From: Malonomonas rubra DSM 5091
Lineage (GTDB): Bacteria > Desulfobacterota > Desulfuromonadia > Desulfuromonadales > Geopsychrobacteraceae
Assembly: GCF_900142125.1 (NCBI RefSeq)
Contig: NZ_FQZT01000005.1
Coordinates: forward strand, 222,606 to 286,605
Length of the DNA stretch: 64,000 bases
Direction: 5' to 3'
The notes under the pieces were generated by a model that saw only the letters and a program-made list of their open reading frames with translations, had not been told where the DNA came from and ran no database searches. Position 1 is the first letter of the stretch. Each line of letters starts with the position of its first letter. Of the stretch, positions 1 to 8,952 are shown one piece after another. The translations under genes were made by a program, and so were the position numbers.

Positions 1-1305
1 ATGGTTGTCAATCAGGCGATTCGTCGTAACGAAGCAAAACTGACCGTTGTGGCTGACAAGTTAGGTAAGTTCACCAAGCTGCCTAATGCTCGTACGCTGT
101 TGCACAAGCCTGCCCTGGAACTGAATATTATCAATGCGATCTGTTCGGTTCTGCTGGAAGAGGGTTTGGCGAAAACTGATGGCCTTGAAGGTCTTGATGA
201 TCTGAAAAAGGGCCTGAAGAAATTCACCGCCAAGGCTGTCGCCAAAGAAACCGGCGTCGATGAAGAAGCAATCAAGCAGACCGCTCGTGAGCTTGCCGCT
301 GCGGAAAATGCCGCTATCCTGCTGGCATATGGCCTGCCTTACACTGCATACAGTAAGGAACTTGGTATCGCTGCAGCTAACCTTTCGCTGCTGACCGGCA
401 TCGCTGGTCGTCAGGGATCAGGTCTCTACCTCTGTGGAGAGAAGGCAAACAGTCAAGGTGCTATCGATCTTGGTATCCTGCCTGGTGCTAAAGGTATTGG
501 TGCTCAGCAAATGCTGGATGATGCCTCAACTGGCAAGCTTAAAGCACTCTACATGGTCGGTGAGGATCCGATTGCTTCTTATCCGAACCGTGGCATGGTT
601 GAAAAGGCGATGGATAACGCTTTCCTCGTTGTCCAGGATCTGTTCCTCACTGAGACTGCAGCCAAGGCCGACGTTGTTCTTCCCGCGGTTTCATTTGCGG
701 AGAAGGATGGCACTTTCACTAACGCTGAACGTCGGATCCAGAAGGTTCGTAAGGGAATCAAGTCAAAAGGTGATGCAAAGAGCGATTTTGAAATCCTGCA
801 GCTGCTGCTGAGTGCCGCAGGCAAGGATGCTCCGGCAACGACCACCGATGCTTTCGCCGCATTGACTGCGGAAACTTCGGGCTACGAAGGAATTACTCTC
901 GATATGCTTGGCAAGCAGGGGTATGTCTGGGGTACCGATATTTTGAAGCCGGTCACCTCGAAGCTCGTGGCAGTGGGTGGTGGCGAAGCCAGCAAGAGCA
1001 AGTATCAACTGCTGGTCGGTAGTGCTCTCTACCATAGCGGGACTGTATCGACCAAAGCCAAGGGGCCGAACGCTGTTGTTTCTGAGGCCTATATTGAGGT
1101 TTGTCGTGAAGATGCGGCAGAGCTCAAGTTGGAAGAAGGCGATCTGTTGAAGCTGAAGGCTGAAGGCGGAGAACTGAAGGCGAAAGTCAAGGTTGACCGT
1201 CGTTTGCCGCAGGGAGTGATGTTCGCTCCGTATCATTTCTCGGCAATGGAATTAAATCGGGTATACACCGGACAACCGGTGATTGCTGTAGAGCCCGTTA
1301 AGTAA
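1..1305 (+). CDS. nuoG: NADH-quinone oxidoreductase subunit G, C-terminal part (5' truncated)
   Basis: Peripheral-arm subunit of complex I, member of the molybdopterin oxidoreductase family. The visible 434 codons correspond to the C-terminal catalytic-fold half: a conserved segment ending in GEDP near residue 189, then the VVLPAVSFAEKDGTFTN block near 220-236, and a C-terminal molydopterin dinucleotide-binding-like domain. The N-terminal iron-sulfur domains expected in NuoG are missing, so the gene must begin upstream of the window and the ATG at base 1 is most likely internal. nuoH follows 80 bases downstream on the same strand. A second NuoG-like protein (sfrA-like) sits at 40.6-43.1 kb, but this copy is assigned to complex I by its operon. 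Confidence 0.9.
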   Translation: MVVNQAIRRNEAKLTVVADKLGKFTKLPNARTLLHKPALELNIINAICSVLLEEGLAKTDGLEGLDDLKKGLKKFTAKAVAKETGVDEEAIKQTARELAAAENAAILLAYGLPYTAYSKELGIAAANLSLLTGIAGRQGSGLYLCGEKANSQGAIDLGILPGAKGIGAQQMLDDASTGKLKALYMVGEDPIASYPNRGMVEKAMDNAFLVVQDLFLTETAAKADVVLPAVSFAEKDGTFTNAERRIQKVRKGIKSKGDAKSDFEILQLLLSAAGKDAPATTTDAFAALTAETSGYEGITLDMLGKQGYVWGTDILKPVTSKLVAVGGGEASKSKYQLLVGSALYHSGTVSTKAKGPNAVVSEAYIEVCREDAAELKLEEGDLLKLKAEGGELKAKVKVDRRLPQGVMFAPYHFSAMELNRVYTGQPVIAVEPVK

Positions 1306-1322
1306 TTTATATCTTTTGGTTT

Positions 1323-1340
1323 GTCGGTAGAACTACCGAC
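1323..1340 (+). other. intercistronic hairpin nuoG-nuoH
   Basis: Perfect 8-bp inverted repeat (gtcggtag / ctaccgac) with a 2-base spacer between nuoG and nuoH. No T-tract follows, so it is not a typical terminator. It could stabilise or serve as a processing point in the long nuo mRNA; that role is inference. Confidence 0.4.
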
Positions 1341-1385
1341 TGAATTCGGCATTTAATGCCTTAGACATCAAGGAAGAGGATGGTC

Positions 1386-2438
1386 ATGACGCCAGAAGTT
1401 TTGACACTCTCAAACACACCGCTTTTGTACACAGTTGCTATGTTGGCGAAAATTGTGGTGGCGTTTGTTGTGACGCTGTTGATCGTTGCTTATGCCACCT
1501 GGTGTGAGCGGAAGATAATCGGCCGGATGCAGACTCGTTGCGGTCCGACAATGACTGGCCCTAAGGGACTGTTGCAGCCGATTGCTGATGGTTTGAAGCT
1601 CTTCTTTAAAGAAGATATCATTCCTGCAGAAGCGCACTGGTTGGCTTTTATTCTGGCCCCGATGATGATTTTGGCGCCCGCCTTTGTTGCAATCTGCGTC
1701 ATTCCGTTCGGCGCGGATTTCCATTTCACTTATGATGGCGTTCTCTATGCGGTGCCTTTGCAGATAGCAGATCTGAACATCGGTGTTCTGTTCATCTTGG
1801 CGATGGCTGGTCTTGGTGTTTACGGAATCGTTCTGGCGGGTCTGGCCTCAAACAGCAAGTATTCGCTGCTTGGTGGTATCCGTTCCACAGCGCAGATGAT
1901 CTCTTACGAGCTGGCTGCTGGCCTGTCGATCATTGCCGTCTTCATGCTGGCAGAAACTTTGAGCATGCGTGGGCTGGTTGAAGCGCAGATGGAGCCTCTC
2001 TGGGGTGTCATCGACTTCCTGCCAAACTGGTATATTTTCACTCAACCTCTGGCATTCGCCCTCTTTGTTGTTGGCTCAATGGCTGAGGTAAACCGTACCC
2101 CGTTCGACTTGCCAGAAGCTGAGACCGAACTGGTTTCCGGTTTCTGTACCGAATATTCCTCCATGAAGTACGCACTGTTCTTCATGGCTGAATACGCCAA
2201 CATGGTCACCGTTTCTGCGATCGCTACGACATTGTTCCTCGGCGGTTGGAGTGGCCCGCTCTTCGGTTGGATGAACTTCCTGATCAAAGTTTTCGCATTC
2301 ATGTTCTTCTTCATCTGGGTCCGGGCGACCTTCCCTCGCCTGCGCTATGACCAGCTGATGTACTTGGGTTGGAAAATCATGCTTCCCCTGTCCCTGGCTA
2401 ATATCGTGGTCACGGGTGTAGCGATCCTGCTCTTTTAG
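1386..2438 (+). CDS. nuoH: NADH-quinone oxidoreductase subunit H
   Basis: Membrane subunit of complex I that forms much of the quinone-binding chamber next to the NuoB/D/I interface. The protein is about 350 residues with eight or so hydrophobic helices. It has the family-typical early block [20 protein letters not shown] and the acidic loop motif [18 protein letters not shown] prefer ATG 1386 over the in-frame ATG at 1380 because the Shine-Dalgarno-like AGGAAGAGG at 1371-1379 lies correctly spaced only for 1386. It is followed after 27 bases by nuoI in the same operon. Confidence 0.95.
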   Translation: MTPEVLTLSNTPLLYTVAMLAKIVVAFVVTLLIVAYATWCERKIIGRMQTRCGPTMTGPKGLLQPIADGLKLFFKEDIIPAEAHWLAFILAPMMILAPAFVAICVIPFGADFHFTYDGVLYAVPLQIADLNIGVLFILAMAGLGVYGIVLAGLASNSKYSLLGGIRSTAQMISYELAAGLSIIAVFMLAETLSMRGLVEAQMEPLWGVIDFLPNWYIFTQPLAFALFVVGSMAEVNRTPFDLPEAETELVSGFCTEYSSMKYALFFMAEYANMVTVSAIATTLFLGGWSGPLFGWMNFLIKVFAFMFFFIWVRATFPRLRYDQLMYLGWKIMLPLSLANIVVTGVAILLF

Positions 2439-2465
2439 TAATCATACGTTGCGTAGAGGATAGAT

Positions 2466-2864
2466 ATGTTTAAAGCATTTGCCAAAGGCCTGAGTATCAC
2501 GCTGAAGTACCTGGCACCGGGTAATACTACCACGGTCCAGTACCCGAAAGAGCGTTGTGAGATTGCCCCTCGCTTCCGCGGTCAGCATCGGTTGGTTCCG
2601 ACTACGGATCGTGAGAAGTGTGTGGCTTGCTACCTCTGCCCGACCGTTTGCCCGGCGAAATGTATTACCGTCGAATCGGCTGAGAATGAGAAGGGCGAGA
2701 AGTATCCTAAAGTGTATGAAATTGACATGCTGCGCTGCATCTTCTGTGGCTACTGTGTTGAGGCCTGTCCGATCGAAGCGATCGAAATGACCGATAAATA
2801 CGAATTGGCCAATTACAAGCGCGAACAATTCATTTTCGATAAAGAACGTCTTCTGAAGTCGTAA
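2466..2864 (+). CDS. nuoI: NADH-quinone oxidoreductase subunit I (2x[4Fe-4S] ferredoxin)
   Basis: Peripheral-arm electron carrier that passes electrons through clusters N6a and N6b toward quinone. The 132-residue protein shows two ferredoxin motifs: Cys52, 55, 58, 62 and Cys91, 94, 97, 101, each ending in CP. This is shorter than E. coli NuoI (about 180 residues), the difference being at the termini. Start ATG 2466 has AGAGGA at 2455-2460. It lies between nuoH and nuoJ as in the canonical operon. Confidence 0.95.
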   Translation: MFKAFAKGLSITLKYLAPGNTTTVQYPKERCEIAPRFRGQHRLVPTTDREKCVACYLCPTVCPAKCITVESAENEKGEKYPKVYEIDMLRCIFCGYCVEACPIEAIEMTDKYELANYKREQFIFDKERLLKS

Positions 2865-2881
2865 GAAGGAGCAACGAAACC

Positions 2882-3385
2882 ATGGAAGCTATCCTATTCT
2901 ATTTAACAGCACTTGTTGCGGTTGTTGCATCGTTCTTTGTTGTTAAATGTCGTAACCCGATTAACAGTGCACTCTGTCTGGTCACTAATTTCATCTGCCT
3001 GGCTGTCCTCTATGTCATGCTTGAAGCACCGTTCATGGCCGCGATTCAGATCATGGTCTATGCGGGCGCGATTATGGTTTTGATCATCTTCGTTATTATG
3101 CTTCTGCAGCTGGCCAGCGTTAACAAAAAAGCATATACACACGGAATTCTTGGTGGTGGTGTGTTGGCTGCTTTGATGCTGGTTCTGACCAACCGCTTTA
3201 TTGCCGGCGGTGAAGCAACTGGCACCGGCGGAGAGATCACCAGTGAAGTTATCCAGAGCGTTGGCCACACTGAACTGATTGGTAGAGCGATGTTTACTGA
3301 TTTCCTGCTGCCCTTCGAGATCGCTTCGATCTTGCTGCTGGTAGCAATTATCGGTGCCGTCATCCTCTCGAAACGGGAAATATAA
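2882..3385 (+). CDS. nuoJ: NADH-quinone oxidoreductase subunit J
   Basis: Integral membrane subunit of complex I (ND6 homologue), 167 residues with about five transmembrane helices. The third helix carries the family motif region AIQIMVYAGAIMVLIIFVIM, which contains the pi-bulge helix important for coupling in the family. The start ATG 2882 follows AAGGAG at 2866-2871. It is in standard order between nuoI and nuoK, with 25 bases to nuoK. Confidence 0.95.
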   Translation: MEAILFYLTALVAVVASFFVVKCRNPINSALCLVTNFICLAVLYVMLEAPFMAAIQIMVYAGAIMVLIIFVIMLLQLASVNKKAYTHGILGGGVLAALMLVLTNRFIAGGEATGTGGEITSEVIQSVGHTELIGRAMFTDFLLPFEIASILLLVAIIGAVILSKREI

Positions 3386-3410
3386 CCGGAGTTAGGTTGG
3401 GAGATAGATC

Positions 3411-3713
3411 ATGATTAGCGTACATCATTACCTGCTATTGAGCGCGATCCTTTTCAGTATTGGCACATTGGGTGTGCTGACAAGGAAAAATGCCATTGTC
3501 ATCTTCATGTGCATTGAAGTGATGCTCAACTCAGTAAATCTGACTTTCATTGCCTTGTCAAAGCACGTTGGCAATATGGACGGACAGATATTCGTTTTCT
3601 TTGTTATGACTGTTGCTGCAGCTGAAGCTGCCGTCGGTTTGGCTTTGATGATTGCTTTCTTTAAGAATAAAGAATCGATCGAAGTCGACGACTTCAACAT
3701 GCTTAAGTGGTGA
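3411..3713 (+). CDS. nuoK: NADH-quinone oxidoreductase subunit K
   Basis: Small ND4L-type membrane subunit, exactly 100 residues with three transmembrane helices. The conserved intramembrane glutamates of the proton path are visible in helix 2 ([13 protein letters not shown], about residues 40-52) and helix 3 ([16 protein letters not shown], about 70-86). It starts at ATG 3411 after GGGAG at about 3400-3404 and is followed by nuoL. Confidence 0.95.
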   Translation: MISVHHYLLLSAILFSIGTLGVLTRKNAIVIFMCIEVMLNSVNLTFIALSKHVGNMDGQIFVFFVMTVAAAEAAVGLALMIAFFKNKESIEVDDFNMLKW

Positions 3714-3755
3714 TGTTATCCGCCCAACGGATATTTCAGCTAATAGGAGAGTTTG

Positions 3756-5723
3756 ATGTACAGTAATCTGTGGCTCATCCCGTTCTTCCCACTGGTAGGT
3801 TCGATTATTAATGGCCTATTCGGTAAGAAGATCAAGAATGAGAAAATTATCGGCGGTCTCGCAACACTGATGATGTTCTTATCGTTCCTGGTCGCTACCC
3901 AGAACTTCCTCCGTTTGATGGGGGACAATGTGAAGACCCATCAGGTCGTTATCGCGTCCTGGATTTCGGTCGGAAACCTGCAGATCGATTGGGGCTTCCT
4001 GCTTGACCCACTATCAGCCGTTATGATCATGGTTGTTACTGGTGTCGGTACCCTGATTCACCTTTACTCGATTGGCTACATGCACGGCGAGTATAGTTTT
4101 TATCGCTTCTTCTGTTACCTGAATCTGTTTGCATTCGCAATGTTGATGCTGGTTCTTGGTGGCAATGCACTGGTCATGTTTATCGGTTGGGAAGGTGTTG
4201 GTCTTTGCTCATACCTGCTGATCGGATACTACTTCGAGAAGAAGAGCGCTAGTGACGCCGGCAAGAAAGCCTTCGTTGTCAACCGTATTGGTGACTTTGG
4301 TTTTCTCTGTGGCTTGTTCACACTATTCTGGGCACTGGGCAGCAAGGGTGTCTGGACTATCAACTTTGTTGAGATTGCTGAGAATGCACACCTGCTTGAA
4401 ACTGGTGGTGTGGTAGTAACAGCGGTTACTCTCTGTTTCTTCCTCGGCGCTACTGGTAAATCTGCTCAGATTCCACTCTATACTTGGTTGCCTGACGCGA
4501 TGGAAGGTCCGACTCCGGTTTCCGCTCTGATTCACGCTGCGACCATGGTTACTGCCGGTGTTTACATGATCGGCCGAATGAATGTCCTGTTCGCCATGTC
4601 GCCGACAACAATGATGACCGTTGCGACTGTTGGTGGCCTGACTGCTTTCTTCGCAGCGACCATCGGCTTTGCACAAAACGACATTAAGCGGGTTCTGGCA
4701 TATTCGACTGTTTCGCAGCTCGGTTACATGTTCCTGGCAATGGGTGTCGGTGCTTTTTCTGCCGGTATTTTCCACCTGATGACTCACGCTTTCTTTAAAG
4801 CCTGTCTGTTCCTTGGTTCTGGTTCGGTTATCCACGGTCTGCATCATGCTTATCACCATGCTCATAACCATCATGATGATCCGCAGGATATGCGCAATAT
4901 GGGTGGCCTCCGTAAGAAGATGCCGATTACTTTCATCACCTTCTTCGTCTCGACTCTGGCTATCTGCGGTGTGCCGCTGTTCTCCGGTTTCTTCTCGAAA
5001 GACGAAATTCTCTGGTGGGCATTCGGCTCGACCCGCGGTCACTGGTTCCTCTGGGCCATGGGCGCTGTCGCTGCTGGTATGACTGCATTCTACATGTTCC
5101 GTCTGGTCTTCATGACCTTCTTCGGTGAGCAAAAAACAGATCCGAAAGCTAAAGATCACATCCCTGAGTCTCCGCTGACGATTACCATTCCGTTGATGGT
5201 GCTTGGTCTGCTGGCAGTGATCGGTGGTTATATCGGCGTACCTAAGATTCTTGGTGGAAGCAACCGTTTCGAGCACTGGTTGGCACCGGTTTTTGAGCAC
5301 ACACAGCATCACTTTGAGATTCATGCTCACGGTTCACATGCGACCGAGTACATGATGATGGGTATCTCTGTCGGTATCGCAGCCTTCGGTATCCTTTTGG
5401 CTTGGACGATGTATGTGAAGAATCCGGACATGCCGGCCAAGTTTACGGCTAAATTCCCAGCTCTTTACAAAGCGGTATTCAACAAGTGGTACATCGACGA
5501 GCTGTACGATTTCCTGTTCGTCAATCCTTGCAAAAAAATCGGAACTTTCCTCTGGCGCGGTTTCGATGTGAAAGTTGTCGACGGAGTCGTCAATGGTGTT
5601 GCCTGGGTGGTCAAAGGGGTCGGTTCCGGTCTCAAGTACACCCAATCCGGTTACCTGCATAACTACGCAGTGGCCATGGTTATCGGCGTCGTTGTGATCG
5701 TCGGATACTACGTCTTCGGTTAA
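3756..5723 (+). CDS. nuoL: NADH-quinone oxidoreductase subunit L
   Basis: Distal antiporter-like proton-pumping subunit of complex I, 655 residues, about 16 transmembrane helices with the long C-terminal lateral helix. The conserved core includes GWEGVGLCSYLLIGYY (near 145-160), a lysine-containing helix TGKSAQIPLYTWLPDAMEGP (near 233-252) and LIHAATMVTAGVY. I choose ATG 3756 rather than the upstream TTG 3753 because AGGAGA ends at 3750. An internal loop near residues 365-380 is unusually histidine-rich (HHAYHHAHNHHDD), and another His cluster lies near residues 510-525. It is followed by nuoM after 44 bases. Confidence 0.96.
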   Translation: MYSNLWLIPFFPLVGSIINGLFGKKIKNEKIIGGLATLMMFLSFLVATQNFLRLMGDNVKTHQVVIASWISVGNLQIDWGFLLDPLSAVMIMVVTGVGTLIHLYSIGYMHGEYSFYRFFCYLNLFAFAMLMLVLGGNALVMFIGWEGVGLCSYLLIGYYFEKKSASDAGKKAFVVNRIGDFGFLCGLFTLFWALGSKGVWTINFVEIAENAHLLETGGVVVTAVTLCFFLGATGKSAQIPLYTWLPDAMEGPTPVSALIHAATMVTAGVYMIGRMNVLFAMSPTTMMTVATVGGLTAFFAATIGFAQNDIKRVLAYSTVSQLGYMFLAMGVGAFSAGIFHLMTHAFFKACLFLGSGSVIHGLHHAYHHAHNHHDDPQDMRNMGGLRKKMPITFITFFVSTLAICGVPLFSGFFSKDEILWWAFGSTRGHWFLWAMGAVAAGMTAFYMFRLVFMTFFGEQKTDPKAKDHIPESPLTITIPLMVLGLLAVIGGYIGVPKILGGSNRFEHWLAPVFEHTQHHFEIHAHGSHATEYMMMGISVGIAAFGILLAWTMYVKNPDMPAKFTAKFPALYKAVFNKWYIDELYDFLFVNPCKKIGTFLWRGFDVKVVDGVVNGVAWVVKGVGSGLKYTQSGYLHNYAVAMVIGVVVIVGYYVFG

Positions 5724-5767
5724 CAGTTCGCCAGCGAATACGATAAAGTTACAAGGAGCGTTTCAAC

Positions 5768-7354
5768 ATGGCCGATTCTCTATTAAGTTTAATGACCTTC
5801 TTCCCGCTGTTGGGGATGTTGTTTGTCCTCTTCATCCCGAAGGACAATGACGGACTGCTGAAGGGGTTCACCCTGGTAGTTACGTTGATTACATTTGTTA
5901 TCAGCCTGCCGCTGGCTTTCAATGATGTTTTTGCAACCTCTGGTGGGATGCACTACCGTGAGTTTGCTGAATGGATCAACATCGGCGGCTTTTTCCAGAT
6001 GAACTACAATCTGGGTGTTGACGGCATCAGCCTCTGGCTGGTGATGCTGACCACTTTCATCATGCCGATCGCTGTTCTCTCGACTTGGAAAGCTGTCGAG
6101 AAGAACACCAAGGGCTTCATGGCATTGTTGCTGTTGCTCGAGACCGGCATGCTGGGTGCGTTTGTTTCTCTCGACCTGTTCCTGTTTTACATCTTCTGGG
6201 AACTGATGCTGATCCCGATGTACTTCCTGATCGGTATCTGGGGTGGCAAGAACCGCATCTACGCCGCTGTTAAGTTCTTCATCTACACCGCCGTCGGTTC
6301 TTTGCTGATGCTGGTGGCGATCATCTTCGTTTACTACTATGCCGTGCAGAGCGGTGCTGATATCAACGGTTTCGGAATTCAGGAGTTCTACAAGCTTGAC
6401 CTGCCGTACAACGCACAGTACTGGTTGTTCCTGGCCTTTGGCTTCAGCTTCGCGATCAAGGTTCCGATGTTCCCGCTGCACACCTGGTTGCCTGACGCAC
6501 ACACCGAGGCACCAACGGCTGGTTCCGTTATCTTGGCTGCTGTTTTGCTGAAGATGGGTACTTACGGTTATGTCCGTTTCGCCATGCCGCTCTTCCCTGA
6601 TGCACTGCAGACCTTTATTCCGCTGCTGGCGACTCTCTGTGTTATCGGTATTATCTACGGTTCGCTGGTTGCCATGATGCAGGAAGACGTTAAGAAGCTG
6701 GTTGCCTACTCATCTGTTGCCCACCTCGGCTTCGTTATGCTCGGTGTGTTCGCGATGAACATGCAGGGTATGGCCGGTGGTATGCTCCAGATGATCAACC
6801 ACGGTGTTTCGACCGGCGCGCTGTTCCTTATCGTTGGCTTTATTTACGAGCGCCGCCACACCCGCTTGATCACTGAGTTTGGTGGTCTGGCCCATAAGAT
6901 GCCTGTGTTCGCCACTATCTTCATGATCGTTACTTTGTCTTCCATCGGCTTGCCTGGTACCAACGGTTTCGTTGGTGAATTCCTGGCCCTGATGGGTGCA
7001 TTTGAGAGTGGTCTGCGCTGGTATGCAGTGATCGCGACCTCGGGTGTTATCTTTGCTGCTGTTTACATGCTGTGGATGTACCAGCGCGTTATGCTCGGCA
7101 CCGTGACCAACCCAGCTAACGAGAACCTGAAAGATCTTAATGCTCGTGAAATCGTTCTGATGCTGCCACTGCTGCTGTTCGTCTTCTGGATCGGTGTTTA
7201 CCCGAATACCTTCTTCAGAAAAATGAACCCGGCTCTGGAACAGATGTTGACCCAGATGGGTCATAAGCCTGCGATTGTTGAAGTTCATAATCCTGTGGCC
7301 GCGCCAGCAGCACATGCGACTGAGCATGCGCCGGCAGGACACGGGCATAATTAA
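5768..7354 (+). CDS. nuoM: NADH-quinone oxidoreductase subunit M
   Basis: Antiporter-like proton-pumping subunit, 528 residues, about 14 transmembrane helices. Typical motifs are FWELMLIPMYFLIGIWGG (containing the key membrane glutamate), IKVPMFPLHTWLPDAHTEAP, and the broken-helix region near VAYSSVAHLGFVMLG. The start ATG 5768 is preceded by AAGGAG at 5753-5758. The last 20 residues are rich in Ala and His, ending HAPAGHGHN, a tail not needed for the core fold. It lies between nuoL and nuoN. Confidence 0.96.
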   Translation: MADSLLSLMTFFPLLGMLFVLFIPKDNDGLLKGFTLVVTLITFVISLPLAFNDVFATSGGMHYREFAEWINIGGFFQMNYNLGVDGISLWLVMLTTFIMPIAVLSTWKAVEKNTKGFMALLLLLETGMLGAFVSLDLFLFYIFWELMLIPMYFLIGIWGGKNRIYAAVKFFIYTAVGSLLMLVAIIFVYYYAVQSGADINGFGIQEFYKLDLPYNAQYWLFLAFGFSFAIKVPMFPLHTWLPDAHTEAPTAGSVILAAVLLKMGTYGYVRFAMPLFPDALQTFIPLLATLCVIGIIYGSLVAMMQEDVKKLVAYSSVAHLGFVMLGVFAMNMQGMAGGMLQMINHGVSTGALFLIVGFIYERRHTRLITEFGGLAHKMPVFATIFMIVTLSSIGLPGTNGFVGEFLALMGAFESGLRWYAVIATSGVIFAAVYMLWMYQRVMLGTVTNPANENLKDLNAREIVLMLPLLLFVFWIGVYPNTFFRKMNPALEQMLTQMGHKPAIVEVHNPVAAPAAHATEHAPAGHGHN

Positions 7355-7400
7355 TATTTAATTTAACTGAAGTAAACTCTGGTTCCCAAGGAGCTGTTTG

Positions 7401-8864
7401 ATGGACGCAAATCTAGTTCAAGAAGCCATCCAGAATGTGAACTTTTCGGCGATCATGCCGTCGTTGGTTCTCAGTGTCTTCGGTATGGTGCTGCTGCTGG
7501 TGTCGGTCTTCTCGCAACGCGGTAAGACAACACCGATCGCCTGGTTGAGCTTTATCGCATTGGTTATTACCGGTATTGTTACCTTGTCTGGTTGGAATAA
7601 TCCTCAGGCTGGTTTTGCCGGGAGCGTTTTGCTCGATAACTTTGCGACATTCTTTAACATGATCTGTATCATCGCTGCTGCGCTGACCATCCTGATGTCC
7701 GATAACTATCTCAAACGAGAAGGATATCCGGTTGGTGAGTACTACGCTTTGATCCTCTTTACAACTGCCGGCGCAATGTGGATGGCTTCAGGCACCGACC
7801 TGATGACTATCTTCCTTGGTTTGGAAGTTCTTTCGGTATCCCTCTATGTTCTGGCCGGTTTCTTCCGGGACCAAACCAGATCAAATGAGGCAGGTCTCAA
7901 GTACTTCTTCCTTGGCGCTTTCTCGACCGGTTTCCTGCTCTACGGTGTTGCTCTGCTGTATGGTGTGACCGGGACGACCAAGATTCACGGAATTGCCGAA
8001 TACGTTGCTGCTAACTCGGCCGCATCTTCGAACATTATGTTTATCGCAGGTGGTATGCTGCTGTTGACCGGCTTCCTGTTTAAGGTCGCTGCTGCTCCTT
8101 TCCACATGTGGACACCTGATGTTTATCAAGGGGCACCGACACCGATCACTGCTTTTATGAGTGCTGGTCCTAAAGCTGCTGCTTTTGCTGCTTTCATTCG
8201 TGTCACCATGGTCGCTCTTGAAAGTATGCAAGCTGACATCACCGCAGTTTTCTGGGTACTTGCAGTTCTGACCATGACCGCAGGTAACTTCATCGCCCTG
8301 TCGCAAAAAGATATCAAGCGGATGCTGGCTTACTCGTCAATCTCTCATGCTGGTTATGCCTTGGTCGGCTTGGTTGCATGGAACGAGATCGGTTACACCG
8401 GTATCATGTTCTACATGCTGGTTTATACCTTCATGAACATGGGTGCCTTTGCAGTGCTGGTTCTGATCGGTAAGAAGGGCGAAGATAACCTGACTGTTGA
8501 TGGTGTTAAAGGAATGGGTTACAAGCGACCAGTTCTTGCTATCGCACTCAGTATCTTCTTACTTTCCCTGATGGGTATGCCACCAACAGCTGGTTTTGCT
8601 GGTAAGTTTTACATCTTTGCTGCCGCTGTTAAGTCAGGATATATCTGGCTGGCCGTTATCGGCGTACTGAACTCTGCAGTTTCTCTTTACTACTACCTGA
8701 GAGTCATGGTTTCCATGTACTTCAAGGATGCAGAGGAAGACTTCAGCTGGGCCGTGATGAACACCGGTACCGCAATCTCCATCGTTATCGCTATCGCTGG
8801 CGTCCTGTTGCTAGGCGTTCTGCCAGGTCCTGTTATGGAAATGGCTAAACTGGCAGGCTTCTAA
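7401..8864 (+). CDS. nuoN: NADH-quinone oxidoreductase subunit N
   Basis: Third antiporter-like subunit of complex I and last gene of the nuo operon, about 487 residues with about 14 transmembrane helices. Family segments include TIFLGLEVLSVSLYVLAGF (with the conserved Glu), FKVAAAPFHMWTPDVYQGAP and LAYSSISHAGYALVG. ATG 7401 is chosen over TTG 7398 because AAGGAG at 7388-7393 gives correct spacing. A strong rho-independent terminator begins 22 bases after the stop codon. Confidence 0.96.
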   Translation: MDANLVQEAIQNVNFSAIMPSLVLSVFGMVLLLVSVFSQRGKTTPIAWLSFIALVITGIVTLSGWNNPQAGFAGSVLLDNFATFFNMICIIAAALTILMSDNYLKREGYPVGEYYALILFTTAGAMWMASGTDLMTIFLGLEVLSVSLYVLAGFFRDQTRSNEAGLKYFFLGAFSTGFLLYGVALLYGVTGTTKIHGIAEYVAANSAASSNIMFIAGGMLLLTGFLFKVAAAPFHMWTPDVYQGAPTPITAFMSAGPKAAAFAAFIRVTMVALESMQADITAVFWVLAVLTMTAGNFIALSQKDIKRMLAYSSISHAGYALVGLVAWNEIGYTGIMFYMLVYTFMNMGAFAVLVLIGKKGEDNLTVDGVKGMGYKRPVLAIALSIFLLSLMGMPPTAGFAGKFYIFAAAVKSGYIWLAVIGVLNSAVSLYYYLRVMVSMYFKDAEEDFSWAVMNTGTAISIVIAIAGVLLLGVLPGPVMEMAKLAGF

Positions 8865-8886
8865 TCGAATAGATTGGGAACGATTC

Positions 8887-8917
8887 AAGCCCCTCGGTTA
8901 TCCGAGGGGCTTTTTTT
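8887..8917 (+). terminator. rho-independent terminator of the nuo operon
   Basis: Perfect 11-bp stem (aagcccctcgg / ccgaggggctt) with a 4-base loop, followed by a run of T residues to 8917. It closes the nuo operon just after nuoN. Confidence 0.92.
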
Positions 8918-8952
8918 ATGCCTGACTTCCAGTAATCAGCTAAAATTGAACA

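Noticed and set aside
1..3. ATG at base 1 as the real start of nuoG
   Set aside because: The protein lacks the N-terminal iron-sulfur domains expected in NuoG, so the frame continues upstream of the window.
4323..5330. Long reverse-strand open frame opposite nuoL
   Set aside because: It is a mirror of the nuoL coding sequence with low-complexity, unlikely protein composition and no ribosome-binding site.
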